A stretch of 64,000 nucleotides of DNA from Polaromonas sp. SP1 (GCF_003711205.1 NZ_CP031013.1:1-64000), one strand, 5' to 3'. Positions 8,279 through 16,717 are shown, numbered from the stretch's first letter. Made by a program: numbers and translations. Notes: generated from the sequence alone by a model not told the origin.

Positions 8279-8292
8279 GGCAGGTGCCTGCC
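8279..8292. promoter_or_regulatory. 14-bp palindrome GGCAGG-TG-CCTGCC, candidate operator
   Basis: Perfect palindrome in the 247-base divergent region between the minus-strand operon (start 8214) and the plus-strand small gene (8462). Its position about 65 bases before the operon start suits an operator for a regulator not identified here. Confidence 0.35.
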
Positions 8293-8426
8293 GCGCGAGA
8301 GTTCGGTCACGACTAGAGGCGACCGAGGTTGCCGGCATAGCGCCGCTCCGCCCTTAAAGGTACGGAGCAGCGCCACGCCAGTGTTGGAAGACCGAAATTA
8401 CTCGCGGAAATCGGGAACCCGGAATA

Positions 8427-8442
8427 CTGTATATTTATACAG
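8427..8442. promoter_or_regulatory. LexA (SOS) box, CTGTATATTTATACAG
   Basis: The site has the form CTGT-N8-ACAG and forms a perfect inverted repeat, and it is preceded by TA, matching the classical LexA box very closely. It lies 19 bases before the ATG of the small gene at 8462, where LexA would block the promoter. Betaproteobacterial LexA uses this type of box. It implies induction of the gene by DNA damage. Confidence 0.82.
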
Positions 8443-8461
8443 CCACATAAAGGAGTTGAAA

Positions 8462-8758
8462 ATGGACAAACCCTATTCGGTTTCGCTTCAAGGGGTAGAA
8501 GGTCTACCGAGTGCGGAACGGATTTCTGCCGAGCTTCGATTTATTCGAGAGTTAGAGCGCACTTTTGGCAACTCTGAAACGGTCGTTGATGTCTACCGTG
8601 CCTGGCGTGATGCTTGTGACTGCGACGCGAGTGAGTTGAGCGCGGAAACTTCCTCTTTGGCCGTAAGATGGCCCAAGGCCGTTGACGCCGCACAGCGTGC
8701 TGGTCTCAAGAATATTGGCGATAGCGATGCGTACTTCGAACTTCAACTTGAGCAGTAA
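8462..8758 (+). CDS. Small SOS-controlled protein of unknown function
   Basis: 98 residues; AAAGGAG lies five bases before the ATG. The protein is acidic and mostly helical (ERISAELRFIRELERTFGNS and similar stretches), with two adjacent Cys in DACDCDASE. It is not a recognisable DinI, UmuD or excisionase. The LexA box directly upstream makes it a DNA-damage-induced gene of the island. Possible roles are an anti-repressor, an SOS modulator or a toxin-type product; none is shown by the sequence. Confidence 0.62.
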   Translation: MDKPYSVSLQGVEGLPSAERISAELRFIRELERTFGNSETVVDVYRAWRDACDCDASELSAETSSLAVRWPKAVDAAQRAGLKNIGDSDAYFELQLEQ

Positions 8759-8884
8759 AGCGTCGACGTTGACTAGCCAGCGATTTTAAATTGCCATTAC
8801 ATTTTCGATAGAAGATAACTATAGACGTGGGGCGACGAGCGACATACGTTCTATGGTTGCTTTTTTCAGGACCCTTGCCCAGCA

Positions 8885-9103
8885 ATGATCAGAATAGTTA
8901 TTTTTGCCGTCGTCGCCACGATTGTGTCGACGTGTTTCACACTTTTCTCTGAGTGGTGGATGGGGCGGCGCTTACTCGCTTGGGAGATAGTCGTAGCTTT
9001 TTCGAGTGTGTTGCTTGCACTTGTGGTCTGGGAGATTGTTTCGTTTCGCAAGCGACAAGTACGGAACCGGCTACGGGGAATGCGCGACTCTGCGCTCTGG
9101 TAA
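8885..9103 (+). CDS. Small two-helix membrane protein
   Basis: 72 residues. Two hydrophobic helices (about 2-22, IRIVIFAVVATIVSTCFTLF, and 32-53 around IVVAFSSVLLALVVWEIV) are joined by a short WMGRR loop, and the C-terminal tail is strongly basic (FRKRQVRNRLRGMR). The ribosome site is weak (AGGA 14 bases upstream), so the call rests on the membrane pattern. It might be a second gene of the SOS unit. Confidence 0.45.
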   Translation: MIRIVIFAVVATIVSTCFTLFSEWWMGRRLLAWEIVVAFSSVLLALVVWEIVSFRKRQVRNRLRGMRDSALW

Positions 9104-9251
9104 CGCCCATACGAATTTAGTGAGATACATCTTCGCAGTGAACTAACTTCTGCTTCACTTTCGTCATATGTGATTGAAATATTCTAGATTTGCGAAGACT
9201 TTATCGAAGAGGAACGCCGCGCTGAAACTACGCCCCTATCGTTTTACCTAG

Positions 9252-9446
9252 AGGCCGTCTTCTCGCAAAGCAAATGACAGTGAAGAGTCCCCGATGCAAG
9301 AGCGCCTTCGACTGCACTACGTCGCCATGACACGACCGTCGCACCTCCTGTGTCTGGCGATGCGCAGCGACGCTGTCGACACCAAAAGCCGCGATGCGCT
9401 CAGTGCGCGCGGGTGGCACCTGATCGATTGTGGAGACAGCAGCTAA
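9252..9446 (+). pseudogene. Relic of a UvrD/Rep-type helicase C-terminus
   Basis: After a TAG at 9249-9251 the plus-strand frame reads about 64 residues to a TAA, including ERLRLHYVAMTRPSHLLCLA. Y-V-A-M-T-R-P followed by H-L-L-C-L-A is the motif VI region of superfamily 1 UvrD-like helicases, and the tail ALSARGWHLIDCG suits their C-terminus. No start codon, ATPase motif or upstream helicase sequence remains. This is therefore the 3' scrap of a deleted gene, probably an older defence helicase. Confidence 0.55.
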
Positions 9447-9590
9447 GCTAAGTTGCAGTTACGCGAACGCACAGCGAGCAGTTTCCGGTGACACTGTCAT
9501 TGACGGATAGCGCCTCGAGCGGCAGCTCCCGATCTTGACCGGATCATCGTCGCCCCGCTTCCGAGGCGTCACCGAGCCCGAAGCCAATAG

Positions 9591-9629
9591 TGGCTGATCA
9601 TCGACAATGTTCGATTATCGATAACCGGC
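9591..9629. repeat. Island intergenic repeat, copy 1
   Basis: One of three ungapped 39-base copies (others at 14034-14070 and 17611-17649) sharing GCTGA, then GACAA, then ATTATCG and a final GC. All three lie between genes of the island. This copy sits past the helicase relic and before the 3' end of the patatin fusion. Confidence 0.6.
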
Positions 9630-9718
9630 CGCTGCGACGGCTTTCGGGCCAGCTGCTTATGCTGGTGAATTACTGCTTTGGAGAGCCACCTCTCGATTCG
9701 AACTTTTGAGCAATCGGA

Positions 9719-12493
9719 TCAATCGTAATTCTGATGTACCGCGTTCTCGATGGGCCGGTAGGCGGACGCTCTGTAGTTCTGATAGTTCTTAGGAATGGGA
9801 ACCGTTGAGGAAACGAGTCGAAGAGTGCCTAACGGGAAGCGCCCATCGCCGGGAAGTGGTTCCATCACATTCTCGATCACCACGGCGTCAACTTCCTCGA
9901 TTCCGTTTGAGAAGCAATGATGGAGACGAGCGCTTCCGTCGATGACCACGAGGAAGCCTGCGTGTCGCTCAAGGACTGGCGGAGTGACAATCGTGCTGGC
10001 CACTCCCGCGAGCTGAACCTCAAGGTGGCCGAAAGGCCTTTTCCCATACTTTGCAAGATCTGACATGAACAGTCGTGTCTGTAACGCCTTGAACTCCTTG
10101 ACTCGCCTCTGCATCACCACAATTTGCTGATTGACGGATATGCGCTGAAGACTGACGGAAGCGTTTTTATACGCAGGAATCGTTTGGAGACGCTGGATCA
10201 GCTTTTGTGGGTCGCTGGCCGCATACTGCAGCGCTAGCGGCGAAGAGCTGGCGCTGGCTGTGTATCTAACGACTTGCTCAGTCATCATTCCGAGAACGAC
10301 TGGGTCGCTGTCAGCTGTGTAGAAGCGAACCTTCTCATGCGTGTATCGGGCGGCCTTCTGCGATCTGTCGGCAGGAAGGTAGGTGAGGATCGTGCAGGCC
10401 CTATCAGTTCCCAAGTCAAACGCAAACCCCACGAAAGGGAGGTCGTCAACAGCTACCGTTACCGACACGCCGAGAAGCTCAAGCAGTTGCCGGCGACGCT
10501 GCTCCTGAGAGTCCGACTCCGTTCTATCTGCTTGCGGGACTACGGCAGTTACCGAAACCCCGCGGCGTAGAAGAAGCAACAGGCTCGGGAATACGTAATC
10601 AAGCCAGTACGTGTCAGGACCTACGGCAAGAAAAGTGTGCTCGCACGAAGGCATTTGTCGAACAAGAAGCAACATCTTCTCGTCGAAGCCCTGAAACTCA
10701 TGCGCAGTTACGTCTCCGTGTAGCGCGTTCAGTCGCTCCCCCTCAATGAAGTTGCGCACGCATCTCACGCCTCTTCCATACAGAAAACGCTTGGCATCTT
10801 CATTGACCTTACCGAAGTCTGTCGATTGAATTGCACCGGTTTCGATGTTTATCGGATAAACGTTGGGCTGGAGCTGAAGCTGTATTTCAGACGCGCTATC
10901 GATGACCGTGTCAGCAAGCCGTTTGATGAAGTCAGAAAGGTCTGGAACAGACCTGGCGCCCTTGGTGTCTGCGATCAGACGAAACGCGAGGATCCGCGGA
11001 AGAACGTCCCGTTCATCGTTGCTGCCCTTCTGCTTGTTCAAGACATAAGCGGGAAGATTGGAAACGGCGCCACCGTCGAAGAAAATCGACGATCCTGAAG
11101 GGGCCGGCTGGAAGAACATCGGAATCGTGCACGAGTGCCTTACCGCCAGGGTGACGCTTTCCTCGGGTGTCGTCTCAGGAGACCATATCTTGGGTTTCCC
11201 GGTAGAGAAGTCTGTAGCAACAACGTGCAATGGAATCGGCAACTCGGAGAAGAGAACGGGCACCGTGCTGCCGCCCTTCGGGCGCACTAGTTCCACGAGC
11301 CTACTTTCGATCCAATTGCCTAAGCTCGCCGAATTATGTAAGCCACCATATTTGGCAACATCGGCAAGGGTGCGGAAGCGCCCCCAGGTCAAGGGCCGGA
11401 GCGCCCGAGCCCAAAAAGGCAATCGCTTGGTGAAGAAGATCTCTTCCTCGTCCGGCTTATCTAGCAGCGGCACAAAATCAAGCTCTTGAAGATGTTGCCT
11501 GAGATAGCCAGGTGTGGCGCCCGCGGCGACAAGAGCTGCGACGATTGAGCCTCCAGAGGTTCCCGCCACTTTGCCAAAGGTGATGCCCGCTCGCTTCGCC
11601 GCAGCAAATCCACCTGCGTGAGCGGCCGCACGAACCCCACCGCCCTCGAACACTCCCCAGCAGTGGACAAAAAGCTCTGACTTCGGTCTCCCGCCTGATC
11701 CTCCCTGGCGAATCCGCTCAAGCAGACCGCGCGCGCGCTCCTTCAGGCTATCGGGGCAGTAAAGGTCTAGAGCTCCTTCCACCTCGCGAGCCGTTTCCCG
11801 TTTTTCGCAGATGTCTTGTACGAAGTCACATACCGCTTCAGAGGGCTGAAGGGCGAGCCGGGTGGCCAGAATCACGGCCCGAGCTGCCTGGATCTTTGGC
11901 TGGGCCACTACATCGGCCATGAAATCAATTTGCCTCTGCTTGAGCGCCTGCCCAGCGCCTGCATCGACAACCGAAGCGTGACCGTTGCACTGAGCGGGGA
12001 AAAACAATATGGCGTTGACGTCGTAGTCGGCCGTCGCAGGAAGCGCCTCGAACGTTGCTTCCTCATCTCGCAACCTGAAGAGGAACGTTTCCTTTAGGCT
12101 CCAAGCCTCAATTGGCACTCTGGCGCCTCTGATGCCAACACCTCCAAACGGGTTTGTTTTAGCATCCGAAGGGAAGAAGTCAGCGATGGGTTGCGGGCTA
12201 TCGACAACGAAGTCTATGTCGCGAGAGGGCGCCGTTTGTCCGTGAAGAACCTCGAACAATCGATCGCGAGCCCATCCGCCAAATATGGCAACCTTTGCCT
12301 TGGCTTCGCCGATTTTCGAGAAAATCTCGGCAAGCCGGGCATCCTCCTGCAGGAGCTCGTCGAACGCTGTTTGCATTGCGCTCGTAGCACGCTTCAGGTC
12401 TTCTGTATCTAGAGACACGTAGGCGAGACGGGCTCGCTCAGGCGGAAGTTGGACGGTCTCAATGTTCGAATTTTTTTCCGGTGCTACCGTCAT
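9719..12493 (-). CDS. Three-part fusion: nucleotidyltransferase head, patatin phospholipase, PLD-like C-terminal region
   Basis: 924 residues from an ATG with GAGGGAG upstream. (1) Residues about 60-165 resemble the polA/CCA-type nucleotidyltransferase head: FGGWARDRLF with GG 72-73 and RD 76-77, then RDIDFVVD (D92, D94), and ADYDVNAILF in the place of the usual RDFTINALAY. (2) Residues about 277-490 are a patatin lipase: EGGGVRAAAHAGG (oxyanion loop), GTSGGS with nucleophile Ser313, and DGGAVSN with Asp473, so the Ser-Asp dyad is intact. (3) The segment from about 610 (FLAVGPDTYWLDY; LLRRGVSVTAVVP) resembles a PLD-like fold without clear HKD motifs. Patatins are known membrane-degrading effectors in phage defence. 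Joining one to a nucleotidyltransferase in a single chain suggests a self-contained sensor-effector. The substrate of the head is unknown. Confidence 0.8.
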   Translation of the reverse strand: MTVAPEKNSNIETVQLPPERARLAYVSLDTEDLKRATSAMQTAFDELLQEDARLAEIFSKIGEAKAKVAIFGGWARDRLFEVLHGQTAPSRDIDFVVDSPQPIADFFPSDAKTNPFGGVGIRGARVPIEAWSLKETFLFRLRDEEATFEALPATADYDVNAILFFPAQCNGHASVVDAGAGQALKQRQIDFMADVVAQPKIQAARAVILATRLALQPSEAVCDFVQDICEKRETAREVEGALDLYCPDSLKERARGLLERIRQGGSGGRPKSELFVHCWGVFEGGGVRAAAHAGGFAAAKRAGITFGKVAGTSGGSIVAALVAAGATPGYLRQHLQELDFVPLLDKPDEEEIFFTKRLPFWARALRPLTWGRFRTLADVAKYGGLHNSASLGNWIESRLVELVRPKGGSTVPVLFSELPIPLHVVATDFSTGKPKIWSPETTPEESVTLAVRHSCTIPMFFQPAPSGSSIFFDGGAVSNLPAYVLNKQKGSNDERDVLPRILAFRLIADTKGARSVPDLSDFIKRLADTVIDSASEIQLQLQPNVYPINIETGAIQSTDFGKVNEDAKRFLYGRGVRCVRNFIEGERLNALHGDVTAHEFQGFDEKMLLLVRQMPSCEHTFLAVGPDTYWLDYVFPSLLLLLRRGVSVTAVVPQADRTESDSQEQRRRQLLELLGVSVTVAVDDLPFVGFAFDLGTDRACTILTYLPADRSQKAARYTHEKVRFYTADSDPVVLGMMTEQVVRYTASASSSPLALQYAASDPQKLIQRLQTIPAYKNASVSLQRISVNQQIVVMQRRVKEFKALQTRLFMSDLAKYGKRPFGHLEVQLAGVASTIVTPPVLERHAGFLVVIDGSARLHHCFSNGIEEVDAVVIENVMEPLPGDGRFPLGTLRLVSSTVPIPKNYQNYRASAYRPIENAVHQNYD

Positions 12494-12659
12494 TCGGAAA
12501 CTCCCTCGGTTCGTATAAGCTCTCTAGTCTAACGAGTGCTACCAGACGCTCTCAGCGTTTCTGCCGACATCATCCTAAGTTTCCTGCCCGCTTAGCGGGT
12601 CGACCTAGAACGGCCGGAACGCCAGAGGGCACCTAAAACTGTGGTGACAAGCCGAGGAG

Positions 12660-12851
12660 TTAAGGGGCTTTGCCGTGTCCGGGTACGCCAGGAGCGGGTG
12701 AGCGGCCACGACCTGACTCAGCGCCGGTAGTACTGGTTCGCCCGCCCCAGCCTTTGCCACCACCCTGAGGCCCGCTACCCCCACCACCGTTTCCACCTTT
12801 ACCCCCCTGGGCGCCGCCTGTCTTTCCACCGCCTGTGCTACCTTTTGCCAT
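12660..12851 (-). CDS. Small glycine-rich basic protein
   Basis: 63 residues from an ATG with AAGGTG upstream (a GTG three codons earlier is also possible). About 40 per cent Gly with Lys, Ser and Pro (for example GGKTGGAQGGKGGNGGGGSG), so it is probably disordered. It lies 166 bases before the patatin fusion on the same strand and could share its transcript. Low complexity prevents any family call. Confidence 0.45.
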   Translation of the reverse strand: MAKGSTGGGKTGGAQGGKGGNGGGGSGPQGGGKGWGGRTSTTGAESGRGRSPAPGVPGHGKAP

Positions 12852-12920
12852 GAAAATCACCTTTTACGACACCCTGAGCCACCCGAATGGCGGCGTCCTT
12901 GTCGGGCGTCAGGATTAATC

Positions 12921-13991
12921 ATGCAGCCGACGAACTCAACCGACAGAGGAAATGTGGAAATGCATATGCCAACCGTTGGGCAGATTCTTCAAAATGGAAT
13001 GGGCCAGCCATTTGATCTGCTGATCCTGCGTCGGTCGATGAAGTTGTTCCCAACCTCCTTGGGGCTTAAGCCGCTAAAAGCTGGCCTTCCGTCTGACGAG
13101 TTCCTGGCGAATCTGCTGAGCGGGCGCCGGACGCACCTGGCCATAATCCGCAATGGTTTCGGGAAGGATTTCAAGAACTTCCAGAACTATGCGCTGCAAA
13201 GGGTGAAGACGACGCCAGAAATTCGCGATCGGCTTCTCGAAGCCGTGGATGGAAACGAAGAACTGCTGGAATTTCTGGCGAACAGAATGCGTGAAGATGT
13301 CTTAGGCGCGCAACTTGCACAGCTCACTCGGGCTAGTGAAGGTACGCTATATCAAGTGATGCGAACTCTCTCTTCTGGGTCGTTGAAGTGCGAGCACTGC
13401 CAGGCCGAATTGATCTCCAGACCAACGAGGTGGTGGTGTGAACAGCACTGCGAACTAGGTGAGGCGGAGTATCGGTTCGTCGATCGGATGCTGTACGACG
13501 TACTGGCCACTACATTGCTTCCCTTGGTCTTCAGGTCCAACTGGGCCCAAAAGAAAGAGGCCGCAGAGCATCTTGCTTCCCTGTGCAATCCAGGCGCCCA
13601 CGTATTCAAGAATTGGCTCGACCTGGTGCGGCACGACTACCGGGCGAAGGACTTGGCGGCTCTGGCCACCCGGGCGGGCCTCAGCGGTCCGTCCCCAGAC
13701 AGCCACCTGCAGCGATGTGCCCGCGGCGACATGCTTACCGCCGATACGATTCAGGGAGTCACGGCGCGGCTGAAGGACCCAGCGCCGCTGCGAAACCTCG
13801 GCATGCAATCACGTGCTCTAGCATTCGCAATTGACTTCCTTGTCGCAGCAGACAGTGACGCATCTTCCATGGGCTGGCCCGATGCCCAGGCTATTGTGAA
13901 AGCTCGGATTCTTCAGTTGTTTCAGGATCTGCAGCTAAGCTTCCTAGCGGGCGTTCGACTAGCAAAGGCGTCAGCCGAGGTTCCAGTCTGA
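12921..13991 (+). CDS. Unknown protein with an internal zinc-ribbon-like Cys cluster
   Basis: 356 residues, mostly helical. A Cys/His cluster, CEHCQ followed 15 residues later by CEQHC (about 157-177), looks like a zinc knuckle in the middle of the protein. The N-terminal third contains a basic helix pair around LLSGRRTHLAIIRNGFGKDF. The 3' half has a possible helix-turn-helix-like stretch (GDMLTADTIQGVTARL). No catalytic motif is visible. It is transcribed alone, divergent from the glycine-rich gene and the patatin fusion. In a defence island it could be a regulator or a recognition protein, which is inference. Confidence 0.6.
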   Translation: MQPTNSTDRGNVEMHMPTVGQILQNGMGQPFDLLILRRSMKLFPTSLGLKPLKAGLPSDEFLANLLSGRRTHLAIIRNGFGKDFKNFQNYALQRVKTTPEIRDRLLEAVDGNEELLEFLANRMREDVLGAQLAQLTRASEGTLYQVMRTLSSGSLKCEHCQAELISRPTRWWCEQHCELGEAEYRFVDRMLYDVLATTLLPLVFRSNWAQKKEAAEHLASLCNPGAHVFKNWLDLVRHDYRAKDLAALATRAGLSGPSPDSHLQRCARGDMLTADTIQGVTARLKDPAPLRNLGMQSRALAFAIDFLVAADSDASSMGWPDAQAIVKARILQLFQDLQLSFLAGVRLAKASAEVPV

Positions 13992-14033
13992 TTTCTGTCG
14001 GCAAATGACTGCTGCTGCGAAACCGATCAAAAA

Positions 14034-14070
14034 GCTGACTAGCGACAATATTGCATTATCGATAGCTGGC
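14034..14070. repeat. Island intergenic repeat, copy 2
   Basis: Aligned without gaps to the copies at 9591 and 17611. It lies between two convergent genes. Similarity with copy 3 continues upstream for about 40 bases (an AATGAC-GCT-CTG-GAA series), so the element may be longer than the 39-base core. Confidence 0.6.
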
Positions 14071-14152
14071 AAAATTTTGGTATTCATCACCGAACGAATT
14101 ATTTCTAGCGGCGCAGTAGCCAGACCCCACCGATACGCTATTGACTCCAAGG

Positions 14153-14851
14153 TTAGCCTAGGTTCCAGCAGCCACCACGGTATTGATACGTGCCTTGCAG
14201 GATCCCACCAATCCATTCCACCAGCGTTGCGCCCTTACCCAGACCGAATTGAACAGGCACTGGGCTTTCCGCATTCAGCATTGACACCGGTAAACTTGGA
14301 AGCATGCCGGTGCCGATGCCACCTAGGGGAAACTTGTTCCCATATTGCTCTCGCAGAAGCTTGCGCGCAGTAGCCTTTGCCAAGGTCATGAAGGTTTCAT
14401 GTCGGACCAACCAATAACACTCGACCGAAGAAGCCGCGTATCGCTGTTGCCTTCGCTCGAAATCCCGCAAGTGCTGGTAGGAGCGTTGGAGCTCAATCGC
14501 TATTGTTCGATCAGGCATGACAAATAGAATGTCGGCCTCCCACTTGTCACCTACTGGGGTAGAGCCAGGTGCCTCAGTCCGCGCAGTGATGCCCCTGCTT
14601 GCGAGAGCCGCCAATACCGCGGCTTTTCCATCCAAGTGCCACTTCGTTTCCGGTGCAGTTGCGCATTCGTCCGTCAGATGCGAAAAGAACGGCAAGCCGT
14701 TGATGCTCGTCTTTAGAACGGCCGGAGCGCGGCAGCAAGGCATCACGAAGTCCCCTAGCTGTGCCGATTGTTTCAGGGCGTCCCACTGAGGACCAGATAA
14801 CGCACCAGCGTCCACGGGTCGCCCGTCGCGTGTCCATGCCGATTGCGTCAT
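14153..14851 (-). CDS. CoiA-like nuclease-domain protein
   Basis: 232 residues. The N-terminal part has the zinc-binding pattern of CoiA-type proteins (VMPCCRAPA, then GLPFFSHLTDEC), followed by ETKWHLDGK. The nuclease-like core is WEADILFVMPDRTIAIELQR (about 107-126), with Asp and the E-x-Q that replaces E-x-K in this family, then a basic helix and CYWLVRH. CoiA is a competence protein whose relatives are predicted PD-(D/E)XK-type nucleases and often occur on mobile DNA. No competence genes lie beside it, so the role here is probably tied to the island. Confidence 0.72.
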   Translation of the reverse strand: MTQSAWTRDGRPVDAGALSGPQWDALKQSAQLGDFVMPCCRAPAVLKTSINGLPFFSHLTDECATAPETKWHLDGKAAVLAALASRGITARTEAPGSTPVGDKWEADILFVMPDRTIAIELQRSYQHLRDFERRQQRYAASSVECYWLVRHETFMTLAKATARKLLREQYGNKFPLGGIGTGMLPSLPVSMLNAESPVPVQFGLGKGATLVEWIGGILQGTYQYRGGCWNLG

Positions 14852-14886
14852 AGTTCCCCTTGAATGAAAAATGCCGGCGACCCGGT

Positions 14887-15702
14887 TTAGCTCGGCGTCC
14901 AGACCCTAGTGGACCGGCGCAAGGCTCGCTCATTGGGCCAAGCAGCCAGACGCCGCTCTACCGAATCGTGTTTTCGGCGGAACGAGTTGCACCTGACATT
15001 TTCCAGGTCTTCCCAGAAGTCCAAGACCGATTGAATCATTTGCTCAAGCACAGCTTGGGACAAAGTTACCTTGTCAAATGAGGGATGCTTTGGCCAGTCA
15101 GTTGGAATATTGATCTCGAAAGGCCCCGCCTTATACGACTCACCAGGCGGGAACCAGTTCCACCACAATGATGGAGCCAACTCATGCACCCGTTTAGCAG
15201 ATCCACCATCGCCGTGGCGAACTGCGTTTCCGAGGTTCTGCAGCAGATCGAGGTCTCCATAGGAATCAAATGCTTCCATGGGAAGTCCCAAGAGTCTCTC
15301 GAAATGCCATTGCAGCCCTTTGGTGCCAGCATGCTTTGACCAAGTGGCCTTGTACAGGAGCCCCACACACTCAGCACCGCAGAGCTGCTTTTCACGTGTC
15401 ACCAGCAACCTACGCAAACCCCGCTCCCACATAGCTTGAACTGTGAGCAGGTACCCCTGCACAGTGGCATGGTGCAACTCCGCCAGATCACTTTCAAAAA
15501 ATACGGCCCCCTCATCCTCACTTTGGGTGTTGTCGTCGATCTCGCGATCCACGGCCAGTAGTGATGTGCGGACTACGGAGTCGCGGAATAGCTCAAGCGC
15601 ACGAACATGCGCTCCTGGGAAATCCAATGAGTCATGGTCTAGCCAGGCGTATGTACTGATGTCAACGTCGCTTGATTTGCCGCTTCGTGTGGCGTCATCC
15701 AT
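14887..15702 (-). CDS. Unknown protein with a HEPN-like motif
   Basis: 271 residues from the ATG at 15702 (MDDATRSGKS, with GAGGGG upstream); the longer form adds 28 residues without a ribosome site. The protein is helical. It contains LQNLGNAVRHGDGG (about 180-193), which resembles the conserved end of HEPN-type domains (N-x-x-R-H-G-D-G). The usual R-x4-6-H catalytic pair is not clearly present, so an RNase activity is uncertain. N-terminal sequence PGAHVRALELFRDSVVR is also helical. Neighbours are the CoiA-like nuclease and an RNase H, all on the minus strand. Confidence 0.5.
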   Translation of the reverse strand: MDDATRSGKSSDVDISTYAWLDHDSLDFPGAHVRALELFRDSVVRTSLLAVDREIDDNTQSEDEGAVFFESDLAELHHATVQGYLLTVQAMWERGLRRLLVTREKQLCGAECVGLLYKATWSKHAGTKGLQWHFERLLGLPMEAFDSYGDLDLLQNLGNAVRHGDGGSAKRVHELAPSLWWNWFPPGESYKAGPFEINIPTDWPKHPSFDKVTLSQAVLEQMIQSVLDFWEDLENVRCNSFRRKHDSVERRLAAWPNERALRRSTRVWTPS

Positions 15703-15892
15703 ATGTCCCCTCTTTAATAGATTCTGCTTCACTTGGTCTAGTTGAACGCCACCAAAACTCGCAAGCGGGAGCAGGAAAGTCGGCATGACTGTTCTGTAGC
15801 GCCGACATATGGCAGCTCCTAGCCAGCAGCAACCGGTGCGATACGGCTGCCGTTCCTGTCCGCTCTAAGAACGCTGAATGCTATCGACAGAC

Positions 15893-16717
15893 TTAATATC
15901 TGTAGTCGTCAGGGTTCAATTCTTCAATCACTTGATCAATGCCGGGGTGACCTCGATCAGAGTTCAGGCGCACCAGAAGGCACTTGTTGCGACTGAGTGA
16001 GTCTTTGTACCAAACGAAATCTACGTCCTTATAGGATGAGTCCTCCCGGTCAATCACTTCAAATCGATATTCATACTCTCTGACATACCTGTCGTATTTG
16101 GTAGAAATTATTCTGATTTTGACAGCACGACCATCGAATGTGACGCAGCCCCGCTTGGTCTTGCGATCTGACCACTTGCGTGCTGTCTGGCTAACCGACA
16201 GTGGCTTGTGGAACGGCATGGCTGCCGACTTCTTTGCAAGCTTGTCGGCCGCTCTGTTGTAGATGTTCGACTTGTGCCCCTTCACCCACCTTACTTCAAC
16301 GCGAAGCGGGCACGCAGCGACCTCCTTCTTTAAGCGTTTCCAGAGATCAATGTTCTTGACGGGCGTTCCATTCGCGCCCCGCCATGCTCTCTTGGGCCAG
16401 ACGTTCATCGCACTGACGAAGTTATCGGTGACGTACTGGGAATCGGAGAAAAGCAGAATTCTTTTGAACATGCTCAAGTCGGGGAAAAAGCGCATGGCTT
16501 CCTGCAAACCGACTATGCAGGCCTGGATTTCCATCTCATCGATAGTTGCGCTCTGATAGCCAGTTGGTGCGTGCTCGCTGGTCTGGGGATCCCCAGCCTC
16601 GTCCACCCACATTAGAACTACACCCACACCCGACGCTCGCTTTTTTCCGGGGAAAGACGAGCCGTCCGTGTAGATGTTCAAAGCCTCCTCGTCATGAATG
16701 CCGCCTTGAGTGATCAC
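15893..16717 (-). CDS. RNase HI-like protein with an added C-terminal domain
   Basis: 274 residues. RNase H residues are in place: D18 in IYTDGSSFPG, E63 in DEMEIQA, D92 in LFSDSQYV, H148 in WVKGHKS and D158 in NRAADKLAKK, so it should cut RNA in RNA-DNA hybrids. Ordinary RNase HI is about 150 residues. Here about 110 more residues follow (after SVSQTARKWSDRKTKRG), predicted beta-rich, with no family I recognise. It is not the housekeeping gene, given its island position and low similarity in the tail. Such a tail may give substrate or partner specificity. Confidence 0.78.
   Translation of the reverse strand: MITQGGIHDEEALNIYTDGSSFPGKKRASGVGVVLMWVDEAGDPQTSEHAPTGYQSATIDEMEIQACIVGLQEAMRFFPDLSMFKRILLFSDSQYVTDNFVSAMNVWPKRAWRGANGTPVKNIDLWKRLKKEVAACPLRVEVRWVKGHKSNIYNRAADKLAKKSAAMPFHKPLSVSQTARKWSDRKTKRGCVTFDGRAVKIRIISTKYDRYVREYEYRFEVIDREDSSYKDVDFVWYKDSLSRNKCLLVRLNSDRGHPGIDQVIEELNPDDYRY

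Noticed and set aside
9719-12493. Classification of the patatin fusion as ordinary CBASS
   Set aside because: The head has GG-x-x-RD and RDID motifs of the polA/CCA type, not the GS motif of CD-NTases, and there is no separate CapV or cap gene.
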